Shown piece by piece: positions 7,468-14,611 of a DNA stretch of 44,319 nt. The stretch comes from a virus, in IMG/VR virus record IMGVR_UViG_3300020156_000045, positions 1-44,319 of that record; one strand, given 5' to 3'. The notes beneath the pieces were generated by a model that saw nothing but the letters and a program-made list of their open reading frames with translations, was not told the origin of the DNA and ran no database searches. Each line of letters starts with the position of its first letter. Within the stretch, counting starts at the first letter, position 1. The translations under genes were made by a program, and so were the position numbers.

Positions 7468-7673
7468 GCGTGATTGATAAATGTGCTTTAGCCCTAACGC
7501 AATGCTGGAAATGTGCCGGGTGCAATCAATTGGAAAACTATAACTTCAGAGGTGATGATAAATGCCAAAATTTTAGAAAGGCAGACGCCACAACACTAAT
7601 ACAGCGCAGATGCGGAGATGAAGAACCTGATAGTCAAAATATTAATTGGAAACCAAATAAATACATGAGGTGA
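7464..7673 (+). CDS. small cysteine-containing protein, 69 aa
   Basis: ATG 7464 overlaps the previous stop (ATGA). Cysteines are arranged as CWKCAGC and DDKCQNF plus RRC, a possible zinc or iron-sulphur site. No family recognised. Confidence 0.55.
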   Translation: MSVIDKCALALTQCWKCAGCNQLENYNFRGDDKCQNFRKADATTLIQRRCGDEEPDSQNINWKPNKYMR

Positions 7674-7676
7674 AAT

Positions 7677-8117
7677 ATGAAACTTAAAGGATCAAAGAAA
7701 CTTACTCGCGACCAAATCAATAAAATACAAGAACTTGTACATAGTGGACACCAGCCCAAAGAAATTACTACCATGACGGGCATAAACTACAACACAGTAA
7801 GGTCAAATATCCAGCGTGGACTAAATAGGCCAAATCGTATGCAAGTGGTATATGCCAGCGAATCTAAATTAAAGATTCTTCAGACAAAAATGGAAAACGC
7901 CAAGAGGATACTTGAGACCAAGCAGCCGGGAGATTTGATAATTTTGCAATATTATCACGACAAGAAACTGAGGCAAAAAAGTGGGCAAGTTATCACAAAA
8001 TACCCAGACAAACTAATCGTAAAAAACAATCACGGACACTCAATGATAACTATGGCTGATTTAATGACTTGTAGGGTTATGGAGAATCAAAACAGTGGTC
8101 AACTGGCAGTGAATTAA
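7677..8117 (+). CDS. HTH DNA-binding protein, 146 aa
   Basis: ATG 7677 follows GAGGTG. N-terminal 45 residues form a resolvase-like helix-turn-helix (LTRDQINKIQELVHSGHQ, EITTMTGINYNTVRSNIQRG). The C-terminal part (GQVITKYPDKLIVKNNHGHS, MITMADLMTCRVM) resembles the beta domain seen in small early phage regulators. Likely a transcriptional regulator of early genes. Confidence 0.65.
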   Translation: MKLKGSKKLTRDQINKIQELVHSGHQPKEITTMTGINYNTVRSNIQRGLNRPNRMQVVYASESKLKILQTKMENAKRILETKQPGDLIILQYYHDKKLRQKSGQVITKYPDKLIVKNNHGHSMITMADLMTCRVMENQNSGQLAVN

Positions 8118-8150
8118 TGTGTGAGTGCTTGAAGTGAAAGGATTGAAGCT

Positions 8151-8363
8151 ATGATTAACCAATTAGTAATGCGCCTTGGAAGATACAAAAAAGAATACGA
8201 AAAAAACGACAAAGAATACAGCGAAGGGAAAATGACGGAAGAACAATTCTACCGCAATCGATTTAGTATAAATCGCAGGATAGTTGCCACATATGATCTT
8301 GAACAAAAAAAAATTAAAGAAAAGGAATTCACTGATGCGCAGCTCGACATGTTTATAAATTAA
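8151..8363 (+). CDS. hypothetical protein, 70 aa
   Basis: ATG 8151 with GAAAGGA upstream. Highly charged helical protein (RLGRYKKEYEKNDKEYSEGK). Ends QLDMFIN. No family recognised. Confidence 0.6.
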   Translation: MINQLVMRLGRYKKEYEKNDKEYSEGKMTEEQFYRNRFSINRRIVATYDLEQKKIKEKEFTDAQLDMFIN

Positions 8364-8364
8364 T

Positions 8365-8457
8365 ATGCCACAGCAAATTATGTTAATGCGTGGGGTGTAC
8401 AAGCCATGTAGAGACAAAAACAAATTGAAATGTAAAAGTATATTACCAAGCAAATAA
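8365..8457 (+). CDS. possible 30-aa basic peptide
   Basis: ATG 8365 lies just after the previous stop; the product contains CRDKNKLKCKS. No good ribosome site, so it would depend on re-initiation. Weak candidate. Confidence 0.2.
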   Translation: MPQQIMLMRGVYKPCRDKNKLKCKSILPSK

Positions 8458-8513
8458 AAACTGCGTACAGGCTATTATGAAACAAATAGAGGTATTAGAT
8501 AAGGGGCGAGGGG

Positions 8514-8882
8514 ATGAACAGTAAACAAAAAGGTGCAAGAGGCGAGAGGGAACTTGCAAAGGTACTACGCGAATACGGATTTGAAACACGGCGCACACAG
8601 CAATACTGTGGTGGTACAGATGAATCAGCAGATGTAGTTGGATTGCCTTACGTACATATAGAGTGCAAGAGGGTTGAGAAGCTTAACATAGATGATGCAA
8701 TGGAGCAGGCATGGAATGATTCACTTTACAAAATTAACGATAGACCAACATTTTTAAATAAAATAGCTGCAGTGTTTCATCGGCGCAATGATAAAAGGTG
8801 GAAAGTTACAATGTACTTGGATGATTGGATGAAACTATATCAAGAATACTTTGCAGGAAGGGAGATACAAAAGCAGGAGTGA
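8514..8882 (+). CDS. PDDEXK nuclease, probable Holliday-junction resolvase
   Basis: 122 aa. The start KQKGARGERELAKVLREYGF carries the conserved Glu of the first helix; ESADVVGLPYVHIECKRVEK gives D-x(n)-E-x-K of the PDDEXK core. Typical of phage Hjc/VRR-like resolvases acting on recombination and packaging intermediates. ATG 8514 follows AAGGGGCGAGGGG. Confidence 0.8.
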   Translation: MNSKQKGARGERELAKVLREYGFETRRTQQYCGGTDESADVVGLPYVHIECKRVEKLNIDDAMEQAWNDSLYKINDRPTFLNKIAAVFHRRNDKRWKVTMYLDDWMKLYQEYFAGREIQKQE

Positions 8883-9102
8883 TTTTTGCAAATGTGGGTC
8901 TCTTATCATAGACAACGAATGCACAAACCGCACATGCCAGGATAAAAACGCTGAAATGTCGCACTAGATAATAAACGGCACACTGTACAGGTTTAAACAG
9001 CCTATGACACTATCTGAGGCGGAGCAGGCGGTGAAAGATAAGAAGTACATACCGGTAAATAAAAAGCTGGATAACAGTTATGTAAAGCCATATACGGGAT
9101 GA
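8851..9102 (+). pseudogene. small zinc-ribbon reading frame interrupted by in-frame TAG
   Basis: One frame from TTG 8851 to TGA 9100-9102 has a single internal TAG at 8965-8967. The part before it reads DFCKCGSLIIDNECTNRTCQ (four cysteines); the part after reads INGTLYRFKQPMTLSEAEQA with no clear start except ATG 9004. Either a nonsense-mutated 83-aa gene, two tiny genes, or a readthrough product. TAG is used as an ordinary stop by erf, DUF1351, the endolysin and other genes here, so general amber recoding is unlikely. Confidence 0.3.
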
Positions 9103-9133
9103 AGAATATAAAAAGAATGCGAAGTGAGGTCAT

Positions 9134-9745
9134 ATGAAAATACTTGTAGCTTGTGAAGAAAGCCAGGCAGTAACCAAAGAATTAAGAGCAAAAGGACATG
9201 AAGCATACAGTTGCGATATATTGGATTGTAGCGGTGGATATCCTGAATGGCATTTACAACAGGACGTAACTGAATTACTTAATCAAAAATGGGATATGAT
9301 TATTGCTTTTCCACCTTGTACATATCTCACGAATGCAGGAGCAATGAGGTTAAGAGTTAATGGAATTCTACAAGAGGACAGGCTTAAAAAGGCAGAATCA
9401 GCAAAAGAATTCTTTATGAAGTTTTATAATGCTGATTGCCCGAAAATAGCCATTGAAAACCCATTGCCTGGTAAAATTCATCAGCTGCCAAAGTACAATC
9501 AAATAATAGAACCTTATATGTTCGGAGAACCATGGAAAAAGCGTACTTGTCTATGGCTGCGTGGTTTACCCAAGCTTGTTGCTACTGATATTGTTAAGCC
9601 GTTAGGGTTATGGGTAGGTTCAACAAGTTCCAGGCGTGATGCTCACATATATAGCAAGTATGATTTATCATCAAACAGAAATCCAAGGATAAGAAGCAAG
9701 ACTTTCCCTGGTGTTGCAGCTGCAATGGCAGCTCAATGGTGTTAG
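9134..9745 (+). CDS. cytosine-5 DNA methyltransferase-like protein, 203 aa
   Basis: The Rossmann start ILVACEESQAV and acidic DILDCSG match SAM-binding motifs, IIAFPPCTYLTNAG carries the Pro-Pro-Cys catalytic loop, and IENPLPGKIH corresponds to the ENV-type motif. At 203 aa it is shorter than full C5 methylases and appears to lack the large target-recognition domain, as in a widespread group of phage proteins. It may methylate phage DNA or be an adapted relative. Good ribosome site GAGGT before ATG 9134, in a recurring GCGAAGTGAGG leader. Confidence 0.75.
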   Translation: MKILVACEESQAVTKELRAKGHEAYSCDILDCSGGYPEWHLQQDVTELLNQKWDMIIAFPPCTYLTNAGAMRLRVNGILQEDRLKKAESAKEFFMKFYNADCPKIAIENPLPGKIHQLPKYNQIIEPYMFGEPWKKRTCLWLRGLPKLVATDIVKPLGLWVGSTSSRRDAHIYSKYDLSSNRNPRIRSKTFPGVAAAMAAQWC

Positions 9746-9825
9746 TTCGGAATAACAGGAAAGACCACTATTTTACTGACATCGGTAAAATAGCAAAATA
9801 TAAAGAATGCGAAGGAGTTGAAATT

Positions 9826-9998
9826 GTGATAATTAAAGGTTCTGGAATGGTTGGGACAAAAAAAGACGTTGTATAAACGGCTGGTCGTATGCTGAAATGC
9901 AGAAAAAGTGGAGAACAGCAAACAAAGAAAACAAACAAGCTGGATATGGAAGAATATCATGGTTACATTGGAGAAATGGATTGTTGCACATAGTTTAA
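9826..9998 (+). pseudogene. small gene split by a -1 frameshift at a run of seven A
   Basis: GTG 9826 has an excellent ribosome site (GCGAAGGAG). The zero frame ends at TAA 9874-9876 after 16 codons. At 9858-9864 the sequence is A-AAA-AAA in the zero frame; a -1 shift continues into RRCINGWSYAEMQKKWRTAN ... RISWLHWRNGLLHIV and stops at 9998, giving 57 aa. The downstream frame has no start of its own after its preceding stop. Either programmed slippage, or an indel in a homopolymer (biological or sequencing). Confidence 0.4.
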
Positions 9999-10037
9999 TC
10001 TTGCAATATCAGAAATAGTAGGAATGGAAGGGTTGAA

Positions 10038-10226
10038 ATGAAAAAGTACGTTGTAACTCTTGAGATGCCGGAAGGTTTTAAAATTGGAGAATGTAATAAA
10101 TGCAGATTTGCAAGAAGGACAGATCAATGCAAATTAATAGAATTGGTTACAGATGGGAGTTGTAAAATAAACTGTTTTTGCCCAATTGGTGTGATTACCT
10201 TTGAGCATAAGCATAGTTCGGAATAG
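10038..10226 (+). CDS. small cysteine-rich protein, 62 aa
   Basis: ATG 10038 follows GGAAGG. The product has ECNKCRFARRTDQC, SCKINCFCP: six cysteines in a zinc-ribbon-like arrangement. No family recognised. Confidence 0.6.
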   Translation: MKKYVVTLEMPEGFKIGECNKCRFARRTDQCKLIELVTDGSCKINCFCPIGVITFEHKHSSE

Positions 10227-10227
10227 T

Positions 10228-10241
10228 AGGACATACCACAC
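10228..10241 (+). repeat. dispersed intergenic motif AGGACATACCACAC, copy B
   Basis: One substitution from copies at 5966 and 42685; it starts two bases after the stop of the preceding gene and precedes the DUF1492 gene. Confidence 0.55.
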
Positions 10242-10266
10242 TACAAAAGAATTGTGAGGTGATAGG

Positions 10267-10740
10267 ATGAATAAAGCCATAGACGAGATACTATACGAAT
10301 ATCCAAGGTTGGAGAAAGAAATCCTTGAGCGAAACAGAGAACTCACCGAATTTATTAAAAGCAAAAATGAAGAATATGGATCACTTGGCAATGGAGCAGT
10401 AAAATCTATTCCAGAGGGAAACGGAGAGGAACACAATCCGCTATTACAAGTGATACTGCGTTTTGACAAACATGTTCAATATTTGTCGGATAAGGTGCGT
10501 GAATTGATAGAGCAAAAGGAATACACAGAAAAGCTTCTTGATCGCCTTGATGCTACTGAAAAACGCATAGTTGAATTAAGATATTTTCAAAGAAATGGAT
10601 GGTACAGGGTAAGCATTAAAGCTCTTTACAACGAAAGTTGGTGCAGAGAAATTAATCGGAGACTTTTAAATAAATTAAAGTGGTGGGATAGCCAAACAAA
10701 CATAAAAGACCAGTTCAACATAAACACAAGCGGAAACTAG
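10267..10740 (+). CDS. DUF1492-type sigma-like late regulator
   Basis: 157 aa with a helical first half and a region-4-like helix-turn-helix at about 100-150 (LDRLDATEKRIVELRYFQRN, VSIKALYNESW, INRRLLNK). This matches DUF1492/ArpU-type proteins that lie at the end of early operons and switch on late genes. Start ATG 10267 follows GTGAGGTGATAGG. The late promoter candidate at 13967 is a possible target. Confidence 0.75.
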   Translation: MNKAIDEILYEYPRLEKEILERNRELTEFIKSKNEEYGSLGNGAVKSIPEGNGEEHNPLLQVILRFDKHVQYLSDKVRELIEQKEYTEKLLDRLDATEKRIVELRYFQRNGWYRVSIKALYNESWCREINRRLLNKLKWWDSQTNIKDQFNINTSGN

Positions 10741-10780
10741 CGTTTTCTTGACTTATAATATAAATGATGGCGAAGGACTA

Positions 10781-10809
10781 AGGGGGCAATCCAAAACGGG
10801 TTGTCCTTT
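10781..10809 (+). terminator. hairpin after the sigma-like gene
   Basis: AGGGGGCAATCC pairs, with G-U pairs, to GGGTTGTCCTTT around an AAAAC loop. The stem ends in CCTTTC rather than a long T-run, so it is a weak terminator or attenuator. Confidence 0.45.
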
Positions 10810-10829
10810 CACATTGCAAGGAGGGCGCT

Positions 10830-11117
10830 ATGGAAGATGTTTATATCTGTGAGTGCGGCCTGTGGAACAGAAAAAGACTTAAAGAATTGACAGACGGAAA
10901 ACCGATATGTGTCTGTGGTAAAAAAATGAAATTATCACAAAAAGATATACAGCCACTTCAAAAAACGCTCGTTTCAGTTGATAAAATGATTGAAATAGAG
11001 CATTTCAAGCAAAAAGAACAAATCAGAATTCACGGTAAAAAGTTTTACGATAAATACAATCCTAATCAAGGGTTTACAGATGGATGCTACAAATCCGGTG
11101 CAATGGGTGGAACATAA
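10830..11117 (+). CDS. small zinc-ribbon-like protein, 95 aa
   Basis: ATG 10830 follows CAAGGAGG. N-terminal YICECGLWNRKR and PICVCGKKMK give two Cys-x-Cys pairs spaced as in a zinc ribbon; the remainder is helical and basic (IRIHGKKFYDKYNPNQGF). No family recognised. Confidence 0.6.
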   Translation: MEDVYICECGLWNRKRLKELTDGKPICVCGKKMKLSQKDIQPLQKTLVSVDKMIEIEHFKQKEQIRIHGKKFYDKYNPNQGFTDGCYKSGAMGGT

Positions 11118-11138
11118 AAGACGCAAGGATGTGATAAA

Positions 11139-11210
11139 GTGAATTGGCACGATAGAGCATTACAACTATTGGCAGATAGTGAGGATGTGATAATTTGGCA
11201 GAGAAATTAA
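11139..11210 (+). CDS. possible 23-aa leader peptide
   Basis: GTG 11139 begins MNWHDRALQLLADSEDVIIW and ends inside the start of the metallophosphoesterase gene (overlap 16 bases). AAGGATG upstream is a weak ribosome site. It could couple translation to the next gene. Confidence 0.25.
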   Translation: MNWHDRALQLLADSEDVIIWQRN

Positions 11211-11995
11211 TAGTACATAAATTACCCGACTACGACAGCATTGACATATACCCCATAAGCGATATGCACGACGGAGATTCGCACACGGATGAAGTTGCAA
11301 TTCAAAACCTTGTAAAATTCATCAAAGCAGATGAAAAACGTTACTGGCTATATGCTGGAGATAATCTTAATAACGCTATAAAATCGAGCGTTTCAAATGT
11401 TTACAACGAAAAACGATCACCAGCACAGCAAAAAGAGCATTTTATTGAACTTGTCAGGCCGATTGCGGATAAGTGTCTTTGTTTTATTCCGGGGAACCAC
11501 GAAGCTAGAAGTAGCAAAGATTCCGATTGCCAATTAGTATGGGATATTGCCTGTAGGTTGGTTGGCGATGATCGGGCGCGGGAACTATACAGGGAAAACG
11601 AGGCTTTTATCAAAATATCAGTAGGAAAGTATAGCCAGCACGCGAAAAACGCCGAGCCAATCGCATACACCGGATGGATTCATCACGGGACCGGCGGGGG
11701 GATGTATGTCGGTGCAACGGTGAATAAACTCCAACTCAGGACAATGGCAGTTGAGGGATTGGATTTTGCGCTTCAGGGTCATGTGCACAAGGGTAAGGTT
11801 GGACATAAGTTTGATGTGCGACAAATAGATCCACGAAATAACATTGTAACCCAAAGAGAGATTTTGAATGCCGTTTGTTGCGCTTGGCAGGACTTTGGTG
11901 GGTACGCGGCGCGTTATATGATGCTGCCCGGACATAAGGGCCCATCAGTAATTACTCTAAATGGGCGCAAAAAGGAAGTAACCACAGTAATATAG
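11195..11995 (+). CDS. calcineurin-like metallophosphoesterase
   Basis: 266 aa, TTG start 11195 behind GAGGATG. All metal-ligand motifs are present: D-x-H at 23-25 (SDMHDGD), GDN at 55-57, GNHE at 100-103, HH at 163-164, and GHVH at 195-198. These bind two metals and cleave phosphodiesters or phosphomonoesters. Phage enzymes of this class act in DNA repair, end processing or removal of host nucleotide signals. Substrate unknown. Confidence 0.9.
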   Translation: MAEKLIVHKLPDYDSIDIYPISDMHDGDSHTDEVAIQNLVKFIKADEKRYWLYAGDNLNNAIKSSVSNVYNEKRSPAQQKEHFIELVRPIADKCLCFIPGNHEARSSKDSDCQLVWDIACRLVGDDRARELYRENEAFIKISVGKYSQHAKNAEPIAYTGWIHHGTGGGMYVGATVNKLQLRTMAVEGLDFALQGHVHKGKVGHKFDVRQIDPRNNIVTQREILNAVCCAWQDFGGYAARYMMLPGHKGPSVITLNGRKKEVTTVI

Positions 11996-12122
11996 CAGTT
12001 ACCTGAAGGCCGATATAGGGTGCTAAAGTAAGGTTGAACTGCTTATATAAACAAAGTGAGCGCATGTGCTGTAAAAGGCAGCTATCCAGGACGAACTGCA
12101 TCGCCGCCATTGGGAGGATAGT

Positions 12123-12359
12123 ATGTTAGATGAAATATACGGCATAAAGCCAATATATAGAGACATAGCAAACAAAGCATACACAACAATACTGCATACA
12201 ATGGTTGACGGGGCCAAAACTCACCCAAATGAAGAAGAATTCGCAGAAACCAGGGAGGAACACCTGAAACATGCGCTTGAACATATCAAGAAAGCCTTGG
12301 AAGGTGATACATCTGAGGACCATATAGGACATGCAATGGCAAGATGCGCGATGATATGA
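12123..12359 (+). CDS. small His-rich protein resembling dATP/dGTP diphosphohydrolase (DUF5664) core
   Basis: 78 aa. The segment EEHLKHALEHIKKALEGDTS followed by EDHIGHAMARCAM resembles the metal-binding helices of DUF5664/MazZ-like phage nucleotide hydrolases, but the protein is shorter than those families. Ribosome site GGGAGG. Could hydrolyse (d)NTPs or be a truncated relative. Last rightward gene before the antisense cassette. Confidence 0.5.
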   Translation: MLDEIYGIKPIYRDIANKAYTTILHTMVDGAKTHPNEEEFAETREEHLKHALEHIKKALEGDTSEDHIGHAMARCAMI

Positions 12360-12382
12360 AAAAAGACCTCACTTAGAGGCCT
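12359..12382 (-). terminator. terminator of antisense cassette
   Basis: Read leftward: AGGCCTC, loop TAAGT, GAGGTCT, then a T-run (12359-12364). The hairpin overlaps the stop of the RHH gene. Confidence 0.7.
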
Positions 12383-12509
12383 TCTTCATTTCTTCCTTTA
12401 GGAGCCATTCAATTAAACTTGATAAGGTTCTGCCGGTGTCCTCGGCGTATTGTTGAGCATTGGATTTAATTTCGGAGTTGATGCGGATAGTTAGTTGAGT
12501 ATCCTTCAT
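12369..12509 (-). CDS. ribbon-helix-helix DNA-binding protein, 46 aa
   Basis: MKDTQLTIRINSEIKSNAQQ then YAEDTGRTLSSLIEWLLKEE is a complete MetJ/Arc-type ribbon-helix-helix: a beta strand (QLTIRI) and two helices. It overlaps the end of the upstream gene (ATGA) so it is co-translated. Such proteins are antitoxins or repressors; as third gene of a separately transcribed cassette it may autoregulate the 13058-13086 promoter. Confidence 0.75.
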   Translation of the reverse strand: MKDTQLTIRINSEIKSNAQQYAEDTGRTLSSLIEWLLKEEMKKASK

Positions 12510-12844
12510 TTTGATACCTCCGCAACAAACTGCTTCAACAAATCATTAACTTGCTGCCGTATTTCTTCGTATCCGCTATTACCGCGTATTATGGCGCTGG
12601 CTGCATCATCATACTTGCGTACTATATCGTATGTGCTTTTAGTGTTTTTACTTTCGATTGGAGCGTATCCTGTTGAAATTAAAACTCCATCAACTTCGTG
12701 GTAATCACATGCCCAACCTTCTGACCTTGTGCTATATGCTATGGGTTCGTTATACCTTAGAAGGTATTGTGCGTTACAGTAACTTATTTTTATTATCCTA
12801 CTGTAGTTGCTTGATATTGATTTCTTTGTTGTTTTAAATTTCAT
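12506..12844 (-). CDS. unknown protein of antisense cassette, 112 aa
   Basis: Ribosome site AGGAG lies before ATG (complement of 12842-12844). Contains AQYLLRYNEPIAYSTRSEGW, YHEVDGVLISTGYAPIES and a helical C-terminus. Proteins of this style occur in phages without known role. Pairing with an overlapping RHH gene makes a toxin or host-directed effector with its regulator plausible, but no toxin motif is visible. Confidence 0.65.
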   Translation of the reverse strand: MKFKTTKKSISSNYSRIIKISYCNAQYLLRYNEPIAYSTRSEGWACDYHEVDGVLISTGYAPIESKNTKSTYDIVRKYDDAASAIIRGNSGYEEIRQQVNDLLKQFVAEVSK

Positions 12845-12885
12845 AATATCCTCCAGTTTGCCCGCTGCCCTTTGTCAGCTGTCGG

Positions 12886-13026
12886 CTACTTGTACCATAC
12901 TAATATGTCAACTCTTTCGGTGTCGTTAGTAGGGATAATTTCGTGGTGGTCTTCATCATCAAGGTTAATGTATAAGTCAATATCTTTGGTAAGAATGTCT
13001 TGGTATATTGCATCTGGTTTATTCAT
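12886..13026 (-). CDS. small acidic protein, 46 aa, first gene of antisense cassette
   Basis: Reverse frame from ATG (complement of 13024-13026) with AAAGGGGCG upstream: MNKPDAIYQDILTKDIDLYI then NLDDEDHHEIIPTNDTERVD, ending ILVWYK. Very acidic, with the negative charge of a DNA mimic or inhibitor, though that is only a suggestion. It directly follows a strong promoter. Confidence 0.6.
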   Translation of the reverse strand: MNKPDAIYQDILTKDIDLYINLDDEDHHEIIPTNDTERVDILVWYK

Positions 13027-13057
13027 TGTGTTCGCCCCTTTCGTTTGCTATGACCTA

Positions 13058-13086
13058 ATGTTACAACAAAGCAATTGCAATGTCAA
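13058..13086 (-). promoter_or_regulatory. strong leftward sigma-A promoter
   Basis: Read leftward: TTGACA (13086-13081), 17-base spacer, TAACAT (13063-13058). It drives the antisense cassette; an ATTGCAAT palindrome lies in the spacer and could be an operator. Confidence 0.75.
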
Positions 13087-13120
13087 TACATATTTTAAAA
13101 ATTCATACAAAAGTCCATAA

Positions 13121-13222
13121 AATGGTTCGCAAAGAAATAAGTTACTATGCAGAGTATTACGTGAATTAGGATATAATGAATTGATTGATATATATGAAAC
13201 AATAGATAAATGGTATGCATAA
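13121..13222 (+). pseudogene. 5'-truncated small gene beside the antisense cassette
   Basis: The open frame encodes LLCRVLRELGYNELIDIYET then IDKWYA and stops just before the small-terminase ribosome site. It has no usable start and its upstream side abuts the cassette promoter. It looks like the tail of a small phage protein whose 5' end was lost, perhaps when the antisense cassette was inserted. Confidence 0.35.
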
Positions 13223-13236
13223 AGGAGTGATAAAGG

Positions 13237-13686
13237 ATGAGAGGTAAGAAGATAACAGATGAACAGAAAGAAAAAGTAAAAGCCGTTATATACCTTAATC
13301 CTGAATTGAATAAATCTGAGATCAGCAAGGCATCTGGCATACCTGAATCAACTATACATGGATTATTGAAAGATGAAACCTTCTTGGATAAGGATAAATT
13401 TGAGGAAGCTCGCGCTACAAAAAAAGTTGAGTTCATCCAAGCAGCATGGGACACAGTCAAAAAGATACATTTAAAGATCAACGAGAAGCTTGATACAATG
13501 GACTTAGAAGCCCTCCAGAAGGTCAATGTGAGGGATTTAGCGGTAGCTTTAGGCACCATATATGATAAGCAAGCCTTGGCATCTGGCGAGCCTACAATTA
13601 TTTCAGAGAGACAAGAGCCCACTCCTGATCTAGTTAAAGAGCTTGAAGAAAAGGTAAGAAAGCTTAAGCAGATGACTGGAGCATAA
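13237..13686 (+). CDS. terS: terminase small subunit (probable)
   Basis: 149 aa: N-terminal helix-turn-helix (ITDEQKEKVKAVIYLNPELN, EISKASGIPESTIHGLLKD), a central helical region and a C-terminal coiled coil (LVKELEEKVRKLKQ). This is the usual small-terminase organisation: DNA recognition then oligomerisation. AAAGGAG precedes ATG 13237. It is separated from the large subunit by three small genes, which weakens the call slightly. Confidence 0.65.
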   Translation: MRGKKITDEQKEKVKAVIYLNPELNKSEISKASGIPESTIHGLLKDETFLDKDKFEEARATKKVEFIQAAWDTVKKIHLKINEKLDTMDLEALQKVNVRDLAVALGTIYDKQALASGEPTIISERQEPTPDLVKELEEKVRKLKQMTGA

Positions 13687-13966
13687 CCACAATATATAGT
13701 GATTGTATTCAAGATTACACAATTCCAATTCAGTTCAATCTCTTGCAACGTAGTAGTATCAGGGCATACAAGGTTTGTGTAACTTGACGCGAAAATATAA
13801 TTTCGTGTAATGTTTAGTATTGAGTACAAAGCCAGTAACTCGGTGCAAGACGGGTGGGTGTACTATGGCACCTATTATGAAGGTGGGTGGGGGGGTAGTA
13901 TATTTATCCCCTATATACCGCGCATATAACAAAAGGCATTATTCACACATAACATAAACATCATAC
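13687..13966. other. noncoding stretch upstream of structural genes
   Basis: No gene in about 340 bases (13687-14026). It holds a small hairpin (CGCGAAA / TTTCGTG, near 13787-13808) and G-rich runs (GGGTGGG near 13850 and GGTGGGTGGGGGGG near 13882). Possible roles are packaging-site recognition next to the small terminase, or control of late transcription. Confidence 0.4.
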
Positions 13967-13995
13967 TTGCAATACTTCCTAATGTATGATACAAT
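13967..13995 (+). promoter_or_regulatory. candidate late promoter
   Basis: TTGCAA at 13967-13972, 17-base spacer, TACAAT at 13990-13995; it begins the run of structural genes 32 bases later. The -35 is imperfect, compatible with dependence on a phage activator. Confidence 0.5.
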
Positions 13996-14026
13996 ATAAG
14001 CATAATATATGAAAGGGTGTGCTTAT

Positions 14027-14197
14027 ATGTTCGCAAAAAGAGAATTGGAAATACTTGCATTATCGTTACACTATAGCCGAGTAAGTTTTCTTTTTGCAGC
14101 ACCATCGTTTAAGGTGGAAGTTGAAAAGAAAATTGAGGAATCGGAAATCGATACGATACACAACAAGATAATACAGGAACTAAAGGGGGTATTATAA
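14027..14197 (+). CDS. hypothetical protein, 56 aa
   Basis: ATG 14027 is chosen over the in-frame ATG 14009 because GAAAGGG (14010-14016) sits nine or ten bases before it. Product MFAKRELEILALSLHYSRVS onward, helical; stop overlaps the next start (TAATG). No family recognised. Confidence 0.55.
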   Translation: MFAKRELEILALSLHYSRVSFLFAAPSFKVEVEKKIEESEIDTIHNKIIQELKGVL

Positions 14198-14610
14198 TGC
14201 CTCGCAGAAAATTATCACCCATGAAATACCGCGGCTTCTACTGTTCAGATGAAATGTGGGCTAAAATAACCGAATGCGCCATAGCTGCCGATGAAGATAA
14301 TTCCGAGTATATCCGCAGAGCTGTAGAAATGAGAAATGCACAACACGCACAAAAAACAACAGTTGATTTAATTAAGGAAATGGATGACAAGTCCGAGAAG
14401 GCGATAAAAGAATTGTCTGGTGTGAATCCGGTTGCATTAGGTATGGGCAAACAGAAAACGGTAATAAAAGAAGGATATGCCGAAATTGCGGAAAATTTTT
14501 TAACCCAACAAAAAGCAGTTGAAGGTAAAGCGAAAAAGCCATCCATCCCCGAACTCAAAGAAAAGGTTAAAGAAATGGAACGTCCAACATTCTTTAAAGG
14601 TGGTAAGTAG
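14197..14610 (+). CDS. small basic protein, 137 aa, possible RHH DNA-binding
   Basis: N-terminal YRGFYCSDEMWAKITECAIA then DNSEYIRRAVEMR fits a strand-helix-helix fold as in ribbon-helix-helix proteins; the rest is lysine-rich with coiled-coil tendency. Located between the terminase genes, so it may assist packaging or late control. Overlaps upstream stop by one base. Confidence 0.55.
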   Translation: MPRRKLSPMKYRGFYCSDEMWAKITECAIAADEDNSEYIRRAVEMRNAQHAQKTTVDLIKEMDDKSEKAIKELSGVNPVALGMGKQKTVIKEGYAEIAENFLTQQKAVEGKAKKPSIPELKEKVKEMERPTFFKGGK

Positions 14611-14611
14611 G

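Noticed and set aside
8965-8967. Genome-wide amber recoding
   Set aside because: erf, DUF1351, glutamate-rich scaffold, adaptor and endolysin genes use TAG as their normal stop.
10745-10760. Promoter TTGACT/TATAAT near 10749
   Set aside because: The two boxes are adjacent without a spacer, so they cannot form one sigma-A promoter.
12872-13120. 82-aa plus-strand frame over the antisense cassette
   Set aside because: Shadow of the 46-aa minus-strand gene and its promoter; Ser-rich shadow composition.
13095-13829. 244-aa minus-strand frame opposite the small terminase
   Set aside because: No ribosome site, antisense to a convincing gene, hydrophobic composition typical of a shadow frame.
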